A program made the translations under genes and the position numbers. This document shows positions 46,649 through 54,596 of a stretch of 64,000 bases of DNA, piece by piece. This stretch comes from Pandoraea sp. (GTDB lineage Bacteria; Pseudomonadota; Gammaproteobacteria; Burkholderiales; Burkholderiaceae): the NCBI RefSeq assembly GCF_004297875.1, contig NZ_SCSK01000054.1, positions 1 through 64,000 of the forward strand. Reading direction: 5' to 3'. How positions within the stretch are numbered: the first letter of the stretch is position 1; each line of letters begins with the position of its first letter. The notes beneath the pieces were generated by a model. It worked only from the letters and a program-made list of their open reading frames with translations, did not search any database and had not been told where the DNA came from.

Positions 46649-46869
46649 TGCGGCGCGGGAGACGAACATGGCTATTTGCCCATTGACGGGAAAATCACGC
46701 GAAACCTCGAGTTCGCCCGTGCAAGCTTGCATGCTCGTCACGCGCCGTGTGCGGCATTGGAGGCGCCACCTGTTCTCACGCGCTGGCGGCCGGTGGATCC
46801 AGGCCCTGCGCGATGGACTGCCTCGCAGCAACGACGATTTCGACGTGTACTGAGGCAAGCCGCCCGCTC

Positions 46870-47820
46870 TCATTGCCGCTGCGCCGTCGCCAGCCAGTGC
46901 GCCAGGTCGCGCGTGAACGACGAGACGCCAGGCTCGGCCGAGGTGCGGGTTTCGATAGCGGTGAGCACAGCCACCATATCCTCGCTGTCGTGGCCCAGCG
47001 CCAGCGTTTCCTCATAGAGTGCGTGGCAGACATCGAGCAGCGGCGAGGCAATACCCGCCTCGCGCGCGGCCTCGGCGATCAGGCGGTTGTTTTTCAGGAC
47101 GTCGGGGATCGATGCCTGCACAGCGAAGTCGCGGTCAACGAGCTTGGGGGCCTTGACGCGTGAGACATCGCTGGCCATTTGGCCGGCGTCGAGGATGCGC
47201 ACCAATTGCTGGAGATCGAGCCCCTGGCGCGAGGCGAAATGCACCGACTCGGCCAAGCCCGTGACTGTCGATATCAGAAAGATATTGACCGCGAGTTTCA
47301 TCAGGAGTGCGTTGGGCACGGCCCCGCATACCGTCACCTCCCGGCACATCGGCTGCAGCAGCCCACGCACCTCGGCCACTGTCTGAGCGTCGCCCGCCAG
47401 CATGGCTACCAGCCTTCCGGCTTCCGCCGGTTTGCGCGAACCCGACACTGGCGCCTCTACGTAACGCGCGCCGACAGTGTGCAAATCAGCCTCGAGCCGG
47501 CGAGAGTAGGCGGGGGAAGTCGTGCCCATGTGCACGATGACCTTGCCACGCACGCGCCCCGCGAAGTCGGCGCTGTCCCGACCGAGCACGGCGTCGATCG
47601 CCAGGTCGTCGGCCAGCATCAGAATTATTATGTCGGCGCCCGCGAACACGTCTGCGGCAGCTGCTGCCACGCGAGCGCCCGCGCTTGCAAGGCGGGCGGT
47701 TTTGGCCTCGGACCGATTCCACACCAGTAGCGGCACGCCGGCCTTGACCAGATTCAACGCCATGGGCTCGCCCATCGAGCCCAGCCCGATGAAACCGAGC
47801 GGGGAAACATTATTGCCCAT
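46870..47820 (-). CDS. 3-hydroxyisobutyrate dehydrogenase-family NAD(P)-dependent oxidoreductase
   Basis: The 316-residue protein has [21 protein letters not shown] (nucleotide binding), [24 protein letters not shown] (substrate site) and the catalytic lysine segment [13 protein letters not shown]. It reduces or oxidises a beta-hydroxy acid such as 3-hydroxyisobutyrate, tartronate semialdehyde or succinic semialdehyde; the substrate is not clear. ATG 47820 is used; the open frame far upstream overlaps a LysR gene and is not real. The LysR gene lies upstream on the same strand. Confidence 0.88.
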   Translation of the reverse strand: MGNNVSPLGFIGLGSMGEPMALNLVKAGVPLLVWNRSEAKTARLASAGARVAAAAADVFAGADIIILMLADDLAIDAVLGRDSADFAGRVRGKVIVHMGTTSPAYSRRLEADLHTVGARYVEAPVSGSRKPAEAGRLVAMLAGDAQTVAEVRGLLQPMCREVTVCGAVPNALLMKLAVNIFLISTVTGLAESVHFASRQGLDLQQLVRILDAGQMASDVSRVKAPKLVDRDFAVQASIPDVLKNNRLIAEAAREAGIASPLLDVCHALYEETLALGHDSEDMVAVLTAIETRTSAEPGVSSFTRDLAHWLATAQRQ

Positions 47821-48011
47821 CGAGATTCTCTTTTGCCTGGGTTGCAGCGCAGGCCGGCGCCTCGTGCCCGGTGTGCGATCGGGAGCACGCCAGCCCTCCT
47901 GAACCCCAGTGTGGCAGCGCCTGGCCGGCATGACAAAGGAAAAGATTTTGATCAAAGGTGACGCAAATTCATCTCGCCAGCCATGCGCGCCAGCGCGCAT
48001 TCGTCGCCAGG

Positions 48012-48932
48012 CTAGCGCACGGCGGTGCCTTCGCTCGCACCCGTGAATTCCTCGGCTTCGCTTACCAGCCATTGCTTGAACCCCGCCAGATCGGGGCGCT
48101 CGTCGGCGCCGTCGGCGCAAACCAGCCAATAAGCGGTCTGAGTGGCCACCCTGGCCGGACTGATCTCGACCAGCAAGCCTGCGGCGAGTTCGCGCTCCAC
48201 CATCGGATAGCGGCCCAGCGCAACGCCCAGCCCGGCGGCGGCGGCTTCGAACGCCAATTGGATCGAATCGACATGCAGCCCACCTGAGAGCGCGATGCCT
48301 TCCATGCCTGCGGCATCGCACCAGGCTTGCCAATCTTCGCTGGCCGAGTCGACGTGGATCAGCGTGGCCCGGTGTAAATCGGCCTGGCCGGCGGCCTCGG
48401 CCAATACGTCCCGATAGGCGGGGCTGCAAACCGGCACCAGCTGCTCGCCGAACAGCCGTGTCCAATCCGCGCCGGCATCCGGCGCGCGGCTTAGCCGGAT
48501 AGCGAAGTCGAATCCGTCGGCCGGGAATCCGACTTGCCGCCGTGACGTGTCGACTCTCACATTGACTTGCGGCCAACGGCGGCGAAAGCGCTGCAGGCGC
48601 GGCAGCAGCCAGCGCGAAGCAAGGGTGGGCGCGCAACTCACGGCGATGGTGCGCTCGGCCCGGTGTGCGGCCAACCGTTGCGTGCCGGTGACCAGCAGCG
48701 CAAACGCCTCGGCTACATAAGTCAGATAGTCGGCACCGGCAGGCGTAAGCGATAGCGCGCGCGCCTCTCGCACGAAAAGTTCGACCCCGAGCGCCTGTTC
48801 GAGCGAGACGATTCCATGACTCACGGCGCTCGGCGTCACGTTCAACTCCGCGGCGGCGAGCTTGAAGCTCTGGAGCCGGCCGGCCACTTCGAAAAAACGC
48901 AGCGAAGTCAGTGGGGGAAGACGAAACGGCAT
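48012..48932 (-). CDS. LysR-family regulator, GcvA-like
   Basis: The 306-residue protein has the GcvA-group start [46 protein letters not shown], then a LysR effector domain. It lies 191 bp upstream of the hydroxy-acid dehydrogenase gene on the same strand, so it may control that gene. ATG 48932 fits the GAGG spacing better than the GTG one codon upstream. Confidence 0.9.
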   Translation of the reverse strand: MPFRLPPLTSLRFFEVAGRLQSFKLAAAELNVTPSAVSHGIVSLEQALGVELFVREARALSLTPAGADYLTYVAEAFALLVTGTQRLAAHRAERTIAVSCAPTLASRWLLPRLQRFRRRWPQVNVRVDTSRRQVGFPADGFDFAIRLSRAPDAGADWTRLFGEQLVPVCSPAYRDVLAEAAGQADLHRATLIHVDSASEDWQAWCDAAGMEGIALSGGLHVDSIQLAFEAAAAGLGVALGRYPMVERELAAGLLVEISPARVATQTAYWLVCADGADERPDLAGFKQWLVSEAEEFTGASEGTAVR

Positions 48933-49323
48933 CACGCATCCTCGACAGCAGTCCGGTAGATCGCTCGCACCGACCGGGAAAGAGCAGGGCGAATCCCGCG
49001 AAGCGGGGCGCTGGCACCGCAGCCAGCCTGCAAGTCAAACGAGCATACCGGGCGGCGCCGAGGCCGGCAAGCCAGGAGGCGCTTCTCTCCAGGGATTGGT
49101 GCATGTGTAACGTAACGCGGTCGCGGCCGTAACGTGACAGGCGAGTGGGCGCGGCACGGGCCAGCAGTGCTCGGGCAGACGGGCATCGGCGCGATGGCCC
49201 TTGCCCGGCAAGGAGGGGCGCGCGCGACACGAATCTCACCCGTGCGTGCGGCCGCTTGGCACGACAGTTGCTATTCGATAAGCAATGTCGGGACCGTCCG
49301 GCGGCGAATTAAGTCGATCAATC
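48933..49323. other. Intergenic region between the LysR and PilZ genes
   Basis: These 391 bp separate divergent genes. The region holds the direct repeat GTAACGTAAC (49107-49116) and GTAACGTGAC (49129-49138), whose starts are 22 bp apart, about two helical turns. This could be a tandem operator. A TTGACT on the minus strand near 49038 may be the -35 of the LysR gene. No RNA gene is seen. Confidence 0.4.
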
Positions 49324-50211
49324 ATGGAACTGCTCGAAATCCCCGTATCTGCCATCAAGATTGGCGAACCGCTGCCGTATTCGATCTATGATCCGGCCGG
49401 GCAACTGATGTTGGCCAAGGGGCTAGCCGTGACCTCCGAAGCCCAGCGCGAAAAGATTGCGCAATGGGGCCGGCAGTTAGCCAGCCCGATTGAACTCACG
49501 CCACCGCTCGAGGCTCATGCGCCCACATCGGCTGATGGCGCGAACGCGGCGCGAGTTGGCGAAGTGCGTATTCGATCGGGGCAATTGCTGAAGAAATGGG
49601 CAAAAACGGTTTTGCTGCAGCCGGCCGGCAGTGCGCGCAGGTTCGAAGCCGAGTTGCTTGGCGCGATTGACGGACGCAGTCTGATCGTATCCCGTCCGGG
49701 CGGGCTCGGCGACGATGGCGGCTGCGCGCCCGGCAGCCGGTTCGACGTGAATGTATTCAACGGCGTGGCGATTCATCAATTCCCGGCCAGCGTGCTGTGT
49801 GCGTATGAGGCGCCGGTGCCGCATCTGCATCTGTCGCTGCCGCCGGTGGCGCGGGAAATTCGCTTGCGCCGTCATCTGCGCGTCGAGACCGCGATCGCGG
49901 CGACGCTTTATGGTCGCCTGCATGGCCGGGCGCAACTTTCGCAGGGTCGCATCGTCGATCTCAGCGTGTCGGGGGCGGGTATCGAAACCGATTATCCGGC
50001 GCTCGAGTCGTTCGAGGAGTTGCGAATCGGCTTCAAGTTTGCGCTCGACGACGGCCAGTCACTGGCCTGCAACGTCCGAGCGGCGGTACGCCGCAAGAGC
50101 CAGCTCGCCGGTGTGACGCTTCGCTACGGCCTCGCCTTCGCCGAGCTCACGCCCTCGCTTGCCAACATGCTGCGTATCGGGGTGCTGGAGATGCTGCTGC
50201 GCGGCCTATAG
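49324..50211 (+). CDS. YcgR-like PilZ-domain cyclic-di-GMP effector
   Basis: The 295-residue soluble protein ends in a PilZ domain with RxxxR (R182, R186) and DxSxxG (212-217), both intact. The N-terminal half (about 80-170) looks like the partner beta-barrel of YcgR-type flagellar brakes (RSGQLLKKWAKTVLLQP, DVNVFNGVAIHQFPASVLCAYEAPVPHLHLSLP). It also has an extra N-terminal domain of about 75 residues. It probably responds to cyclic-di-GMP and may slow motility or control surface polymers. Flagellar genes are not in the window. No strong ribosome site precedes ATG 49324. Confidence 0.83.
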   Translation: MELLEIPVSAIKIGEPLPYSIYDPAGQLMLAKGLAVTSEAQREKIAQWGRQLASPIELTPPLEAHAPTSADGANAARVGEVRIRSGQLLKKWAKTVLLQPAGSARRFEAELLGAIDGRSLIVSRPGGLGDDGGCAPGSRFDVNVFNGVAIHQFPASVLCAYEAPVPHLHLSLPPVAREIRLRRHLRVETAIAATLYGRLHGRAQLSQGRIVDLSVSGAGIETDYPALESFEELRIGFKFALDDGQSLACNVRAAVRRKSQLAGVTLRYGLAFAELTPSLANMLRIGVLEMLLRGL

Positions 50212-50250
50212 GCCAGCGCCAGCCGAGTGTACCGCAGGCGGTCCGGTCTC

Positions 50251-50291
50251 TTGATTTTTATCAAAGCCCTCGATCGGGCCACTCCTAAACT
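50251..50291 (+). promoter_or_regulatory. Perfect FNR/Anr box with promoter upstream of cbpA
   Basis: TTGATTTTTATCAA at 50251-50264 is a perfect TTGAT-N4-ATCAA palindrome. A -10-like TAAACT at 50286-50291 puts the box at about -40 from the predicted start, the class II activating place. It lies 117 bp before cbpA, so low-oxygen induction of cbpA-cbpM by the Fnr protein at 53218 is inferred. Confidence 0.7.
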
Positions 50292-50380
50292 TGGGGCATC
50301 ATGTCGCGGGTGCGCGAGTGTCGCAGCCACCCCGCCCGGCGCGGCTTGGCCATGCGCTCATCGCCTTCCCCGAGGCTCCT

Positions 50381-51325
50381 ATGAAATACAAGGATTACTA
50401 TCAAACGCTGGGCGTCGAGCGTTCGGCCACGGCCGATGAAATCAAACGGGCCTATCGCAAGCTGGCCCACAAATACCATCCCGATATTTCGAAGGACCCG
50501 CAAGGCGAGAGCAAATTCAAGGAAATCGCCGAAGCCTACGCCGTGCTCAAAGACGCGGAAAAACGCCAGGCTTACGATGATCTGGGCCGACGGCCGGCTG
50601 GCGAGTCGTTCACCCCGCCGCCGGATTGGCAGCAGCATTTCAACACCGCCGAGAACGGTTTCGACAACGTCGATCTGGCTGATCTTTTCGAGGCCTTCCG
50701 GCGCACCAGGCACGGCGCGCAGGCCCAGCGCGAGATACCCATCCCGGGTCAGGACTACGAGATAGTCGTGCCGGTATCGCTGGAGCAGATTTTTCGCGGC
50801 GACCGGATCGAAGTGAGCGCGGAGCTGCCGGAATTCGACGCCAACGGCCTGGCACATCGCGTGGTGCGAACGTTTCACGTCAAGTTGCCGAAAGGAGCGG
50901 CGCACGGCCATCGCCTGCGCCTGGCAGGGAAGGGCGGGCCCGGGTATCAGGGAGGGCGGCCGGGCGATCTGTATGTCGTGCTGGCGCTGCAACCGCATCC
51001 GCTTTACCGGGTCGACGGGCGGGACGTGTACATCGACCTGCCGCTGGCGCCCTGGGAAGCGGTGCTGGGGACCGTGGTCCGGATCCCGACGCCGGGCGGT
51101 CCGGTCGAGCTCGATATCAAGCCGGGTACGACTGCCGGCACCAGGCTGAGACTGGCCAAGCGCGGCCTGCCGGCGACCAACGGCGGCGCCGGTGCGCTCT
51201 ACGCGGTGATCCGCATCGACGTGCCGAAAACCGTCAGTGCGAACGAACGAAATCTGTATGAGCAGTTGGCAGCCGCTTCGAGGGTGAATCTGCGGCAGCA
51301 TCTCGAGAAGGAGGCAACGCCATGA
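50381..51325 (+). CDS. cbpA: DnaJ-like co-chaperone CbpA
   Basis: The 314-residue protein has an N-terminal J-domain with H33-P34-D35 in KYHPDIS, a short Gly/Phe-type linker, and two C-terminal substrate-binding barrels (VPVSLEQIFRGDRIEV, LRLAGKGGPGYQGGRPGDLYVVL). There is no Cys-rich zinc region, which marks CbpA rather than DnaJ. It stimulates DnaK and can bind DNA in starved cells. Its stop overlaps the start of cbpM as ATGA. Confidence 0.93.
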   Translation: MKYKDYYQTLGVERSATADEIKRAYRKLAHKYHPDISKDPQGESKFKEIAEAYAVLKDAEKRQAYDDLGRRPAGESFTPPPDWQQHFNTAENGFDNVDLADLFEAFRRTRHGAQAQREIPIPGQDYEIVVPVSLEQIFRGDRIEVSAELPEFDANGLAHRVVRTFHVKLPKGAAHGHRLRLAGKGGPGYQGGRPGDLYVVLALQPHPLYRVDGRDVYIDLPLAPWEAVLGTVVRIPTPGGPVELDIKPGTTAGTRLRLAKRGLPATNGGAGALYAVIRIDVPKTVSANERNLYEQLAAASRVNLRQHLEKEATP

Positions 51326-51642
51326 ACCTGCAAAGCACCACTGTGATGTGGCTCGACGGCGACGACGTGTGCCAGGTCGAACATTTGGCAGAGATCTCGG
51401 GTCTGTCGCTCGACGAGATCGAGGATCTGATCGACAACGAGGTAATTGCGCCGGTCGACCCGGCGCAGTCGCCGCGCATGTTTGCGCTGCAGGGCGTGAC
51501 GACGGCGCGGATGGCACGCCGCCTGCGCGACGACTTTCTGCTCGATCGCCATGGTCTTACCTTGGCGCTGAAGCTATTGCAGCGCGTGGCACAGCTCGAG
51601 GCCGAGCTGCAAGCCTTGCGCGCGCGCGCCGGCCTGGCTTGA
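51322..51642 (+). CDS. cbpM: CbpA modulator CbpM
   Basis: The 106-residue helical protein fits CbpM/MerR-like modulators: VCQVEHLAEISGLSLDEIEDLIDNEVIAPV, then a long C-terminal helix. CbpM binds the J-domain of CbpA and inhibits it. The translational overlap with cbpA supports the call. It is convergent with the Usp gene 21 bases away. Confidence 0.88.
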   Translation: MNLQSTTVMWLDGDDVCQVEHLAEISGLSLDEIEDLIDNEVIAPVDPAQSPRMFALQGVTTARMARRLRDDFLLDRHGLTLALKLLQRVAQLEAELQALRARAGLA

Positions 51643-51663
51643 TGCCGGTGCGGCGCAGCGCCG

Positions 51664-52524
51664 TCAATGCGACAGCAGGGTCGGCACCGTCATGCTGCGC
51701 AACAGGGTGCGCGTGACGCCGCCCATCACCAGTTCGCGCAGGCGGGCATGACCGTAGCAGCCCATCACGATCAGATCTGCAGCCACGTCTGCGGCGCGCG
51801 TGAGCAGCAGCTCGCCGACGCCGGCCTTGTCGACGCCCACTTCGTGGCTCGCGGGAATCGCTTCGAACGCGGCCGAGACGCCATGACGGGACAAATAATC
51901 GATGAGCGCGTTGGTGTTCGGCGCGTCGAGCCGCGGTTCGACGTTCGTGGGGTCGATGATTGCCGCCGTGACCCGATCGGCGCGTTCGAGCAGCGGCATG
52001 GCATCGCCCACGGCGCGGGCCGACTCGCGGCTGCCGTTCCAGGCGATGAGTATGCTGCGGAAACGGTGCGGCACCGGGCCGGTGTAAGGCACGACCAGCA
52101 CCGGGCGCCCGCTGGCAAGAATCAGATTTTCGTTGAAGCGCTCGGCGACCGGGGCAGCGGGAGCCTGCCCGTCATGTTGGCCGAGCACGATCAGATCGGC
52201 ATGCCGCGCGTGCAAGGCGGCGAGATCGTCTGCCAGGCCTTGCGGAGCGCGCCATTCGGCCGTGGCCCCGGCGCGTGCGGCGATGGCTTCGAACTTCTGC
52301 CGTGCGTCCTGCTCATGATGCTGATCCGAGATGGTTTGACGATCGAGCGCGGCCTGAAGGTTTTGGCGGTTGATTACCGCATACGACAAGTCAGCCGGCA
52401 ACACCGGCAGGTAGAGTCCGACCAGATGGGCATTGCCAGCGGCGGCCAGGTCTGACGCCAGCTCGACGCGCGCGGCGCACCGTGGCGTGTCGTCGATATG
52501 AACCAGAATCGTTTGATAAGCCAT
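51664..52524 (-). CDS. Tandem-domain universal stress protein
   Basis: The protein has 286 residues with two Usp domains: about 1-140 (ILVHIDDTPRCAARVELASDLA) and 145-286 (SILIAWNGSRESARAVGDAMPLL). The second ends with GCYG-x9-GG, where the Ser/Thr of the ATP motif is replaced by Gly, and the first lacks the motif. ATP binding is therefore doubtful, which is common for tandem Usp proteins. ATG 52524 has the better spacing from GGAG. It lies 36 bp downstream of a single-domain Usp gene on the same strand. Confidence 0.87.
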   Translation of the reverse strand: MAYQTILVHIDDTPRCAARVELASDLAAAGNAHLVGLYLPVLPADLSYAVINRQNLQAALDRQTISDQHHEQDARQKFEAIAARAGATAEWRAPQGLADDLAALHARHADLIVLGQHDGQAPAAPVAERFNENLILASGRPVLVVPYTGPVPHRFRSILIAWNGSRESARAVGDAMPLLERADRVTAAIIDPTNVEPRLDAPNTNALIDYLSRHGVSAAFEAIPASHEVGVDKAGVGELLLTRAADVAADLIVMGCYGHARLRELVMGGVTRTLLRSMTVPTLLSH

Positions 52525-52560
52525 CATGTCGCTCCGCGCGCTGGCAAACAGGGGCAAGGA

Positions 52561-53073
52561 TCAATGCTGCGGCTCGGCCTGGCTGGCCGGCTGGGTCGTC
52601 TGGCCGGCCGGTTGCGCCGGCGCGTCGGATCTGACCAGCAGCACGGGCTGGGTGGCGGTGCGCACCAGTTGCTCCGCGACGCTGCCCATCAGCAGGCGTC
52701 TGGCACCGCGCCGGCCGTGCGTGCCGAGCACGATCAGATCGGCTGGCCAGCGGCTGCTTTCGTCGTGAATGGCAGTGGCGATGTCAACGGCCAGCTCGCG
52801 CAGATCCAGCAGGCGAGTCTGTACTTCGACGCCATGGCCGCTCAGTTGGCGTTCGGCGTTGGCCAGCAGTTCTCGGCCGGCTTCGAGCATGGCGTCGCGT
52901 ACCGATTCGATGTCGTAGTAGCCGCTGTACACCGACGGGAAGGTCAGGACAGGATCTTCGACGACGTTGACCACGCGCACTGTCGCGCCGGGTTCCGCGA
53001 TGCGGCTGATTTCGGCGAGCGCCTTGGCGGAAGTCGGGCTGTCGTCGATGGCCAGGAGTATGTGTTGATACAT
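52561..53073 (-). CDS. Single-domain universal stress protein
   Basis: The 170-residue Usp protein has HILLAIDDSPTSAKAL at the start and the complete ATP motif GTHG-x9-GS near residue 140, so ATP binding is expected. A Pro/Gln/Ala-rich tail follows. ATG 53073 begins the domain. Upstream on the minus strand are a 20-bp perfect palindrome (53109-53128), a TATAGT -10 element (53139-53144) and an FNR box (53186-53199), which suggests induction under oxygen limitation. Confidence 0.9.
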   Translation of the reverse strand: MYQHILLAIDDSPTSAKALAEISRIAEPGATVRVVNVVEDPVLTFPSVYSGYYDIESVRDAMLEAGRELLANAERQLSGHGVEVQTRLLDLRELAVDIATAIHDESSRWPADLIVLGTHGRRGARRLLMGSVAEQLVRTATQPVLLVRSDAPAQPAGQTTQPASQAEPQH

Positions 53074-53108
53074 GATCGGTCCGTGAACGCTGATGTGAGG
53101 GTATGGTT

Positions 53109-53128
53109 GCCGCAGATTAATCTGCGGC
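53109..53128. promoter_or_regulatory. Perfect 20-bp palindrome in the uspA leader
   Basis: GCCGCAGATT followed by AATCTGCGGC is a perfect inverted repeat. On the minus strand it falls just after the predicted transcription start (about 53132) and 36 bp before the Usp start codon. It could be a repressor site or a hairpin in the mRNA leader. Confidence 0.5.
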
Positions 53129-53138
53129 ACGCCTCCCC

Positions 53139-53199
53139 ACTATAGGCTGGAATGCGCGGTTGTCGCTCGGCGGCCCCTGCGCGGTTTGATCTGCGTCAA
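53139..53199 (-). promoter_or_regulatory. FNR/Anr box and promoter for the Usp genes
   Basis: TTGATCTGCGTCAA at 53186-53199 matches the FNR consensus at 9 of 10 positions. On the minus strand a TATAGT -10 (53144-53139) places the box near -60 from the expected start, a standard class I activation position. The site lies between the fnr stop and the Usp gene. Confidence 0.65.
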
Positions 53200-53217
53200 G
53201 CCGCCCGGGTGATCGGC

Positions 53218-54024
53218 TCAGGCGCTTAGCCGGGCCGGCTCGAGCACGGCGCGCAGGCCGTCCAGATCGACGATGCGAATCAGCCGCTGCCGCATGGCGA
53301 TATAGCCGGCGTCCTGGAAGCGCGAAAAAATACGGCTCACTGTTTCCATTTTCATGCCGAGATAGTTGCCGATTTCTTCCCGCGTCACGCGCAGGTTGAA
53401 CTCGCTCGACGAGTATCCGCGGGCGGTCAGGCGTGCGGAGAAATCCAGGATGAAAGAGGCAACGCGTTCCTCGGCGCACATATTTCCGAGCACCATGAGC
53501 AACTTGCGTTCGCGGGAAATTTCCGCGCCGAGCAGGCGATGCACCATATGCTGGATGGTGGGCATATCGAAGCTCAATTGCTCCAGATGCTTGAACGGAA
53601 TCACGCACACCTGGCTGTCCTCCAGCGCGATCGCGTCGCAGTCGTGGCGACCGCCGGTAATGCCGTCCAGACCCAGCAACTCTCCTGAAATCTGGAATCC
53701 GGTGATTTGCTCGCGTCCCTCGGGATTGAACAACTGGGTTTTGAACGATCCGGCCCGCACCGCATAGATATTCTCGAACGGATCGCCCGCGTGATATAGC
53801 CCATGGCCGCGCCGGATCGTGCGCCGCGCCGAGATCAGCGTGTTGAGCAGTTCCGCGTCCTGCATGCTCAAGCCGCTGGGCAGGCAGATGGCTCGCAGCA
53901 GGCAGGAGGTGCAATGCAGCGCGGCTGTGTTGTCGGACACTTCGTGCAGATGATGGATTTGCCGCCTGGACATGGCCACCGTGACGGGATTTGCGGGGGA
54001 TGACGCTAATGCTTCGAGTGACAT
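53218..54024 (-). CDS. fnr: Oxygen-sensing Crp/Fnr-family regulator (Fnr/Anr)
   Basis: The 268-residue protein has four cluster cysteines, C38, C41, C47 (HCTSCLLRAIC) and C140 (SQVC), with the same spacings as E. coli FNR, so an oxygen-labile 4Fe-4S cluster is expected. A cyclic-nucleotide-like barrel and a dimer helix follow. The recognition helix METVSRIF keeps E-x-x-S-R, the residues that read TTGAT. Four matching boxes occur in the window. It lies 25 bp after the receiver gene and before the Usp genes, all on the minus strand. Confidence 0.93.
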   Translation of the reverse strand: MSLEALASSPANPVTVAMSRRQIHHLHEVSDNTAALHCTSCLLRAICLPSGLSMQDAELLNTLISARRTIRRGHGLYHAGDPFENIYAVRAGSFKTQLFNPEGREQITGFQISGELLGLDGITGGRHDCDAIALEDSQVCVIPFKHLEQLSFDMPTIQHMVHRLLGAEISRERKLLMVLGNMCAEERVASFILDFSARLTARGYSSSEFNLRVTREEIGNYLGMKMETVSRIFSRFQDAGYIAMRQRLIRIVDLDGLRAVLEPARLSA

Positions 54025-54049
54025 GATGGGCTCCGTAATGCGCGATGAG

Positions 54050-54454
54050 TCACGAATCTATTGTTTTTTGCTGCGTCGACAACGTTTGAACAATTTCCAG
54101 CAAACGCCCAAGTTCGGCCGTTTTGTCGAGAAAAAATGCCGCACCACCCTTCATGCAGATGTCCTGGATGTAGGGCACCGCATAATTGGTCAGGACGATC
54201 ACCAGCACGCCCGGCAAATGCTCTTTCAAGTGCTTGAGCACCGTCAGGCCAGTGCCGTCAGTGAGCTTCAAGTCCAGGATGACGGCGTCCGGCGTGTGTC
54301 CGTCGATCCCCTCGATCGCCTCGCGCACGGTAGTCGCAAACCCGACGACATGCACCAGCGGCAAGGCGGCCAACCGGGTCAGCAGGCGCTCCCGGATCAG
54401 CGCGGAGTCTTCGACCAGATAGACCTGGAACTTGGGTGAGAGGCACGATTTCAT
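54050..54454 (-). CDS. Stand-alone response-regulator receiver domain
   Basis: The 134-residue protein is a complete CheY-like receiver and nothing else: acidic pair E15/D16, phospho-acceptor D61 (AVILDLKL), T89 and K111. No DNA-binding domain follows, although the neighbouring kinase is of the NarX/DegS class that normally pairs with NarL-type regulators. It may act by protein contact, perhaps on the Fnr-like protein or as a phosphate sink. ATG 54454 is used. It lies between the kinase gene and fnr. Confidence 0.87.
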   Translation of the reverse strand: MKSCLSPKFQVYLVEDSALIRERLLTRLAALPLVHVVGFATTVREAIEGIDGHTPDAVILDLKLTDGTGLTVLKHLKEHLPGVLVIVLTNYAVPYIQDICMKGGAAFFLDKTAELGRLLEIVQTLSTQQKTIDS

Positions 54455-54520
54455 GACTCCAGTATGCAAAGGCGCGGCTGTGAAAACCAGACGTCAATGG
54501 CTGGATTGCCTATCGGTGCC

Positions 54521-54549
54521 GGACTACATTTGTAGGCAAAGGACTACAT
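54521..54549. repeat. Direct repeat GGACTACAT with internal palindrome upstream of the receiver gene
   Basis: GGACTACAT occurs at 54521-54529 and 54541-54549, exactly 20 bases apart. CTACATTTGTAG (54524-54535) is also an inverted repeat. The site lies in the 142-bp gap between the kinase and receiver genes and could bind a regulator. Confidence 0.4.
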
Positions 54550-54596
54550 GGTGATCCGCAGGGGGGAGGGCGCTCGCGCGAGGCTCGCCCCGAGCG

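Noticed and set aside
46668..46853. 61-codon plus-strand frame in the gap before the dehydrogenase gene
   Set aside because: It has a GGGAGA element nearby but no recognisable domain, and the composition is not clearly coding; too weak to list as a gene.
47946..47955. TTTGATCAAA as a possible FNR box upstream of the dehydrogenase gene
   Set aside because: The half-sites lack the four-base spacer, so it does not fit the FNR consensus.
48950..49060. Possible glycine riboswitch near the GcvA-like gene
   Set aside because: The sequence lacks the conserved core of glycine aptamers on either strand.
47821..49239. N-terminal extension of the hydroxy-acid dehydrogenase frame
   Set aside because: It overlaps the LysR gene in another frame and shows no similarity; the dehydrogenase begins naturally at 47820.
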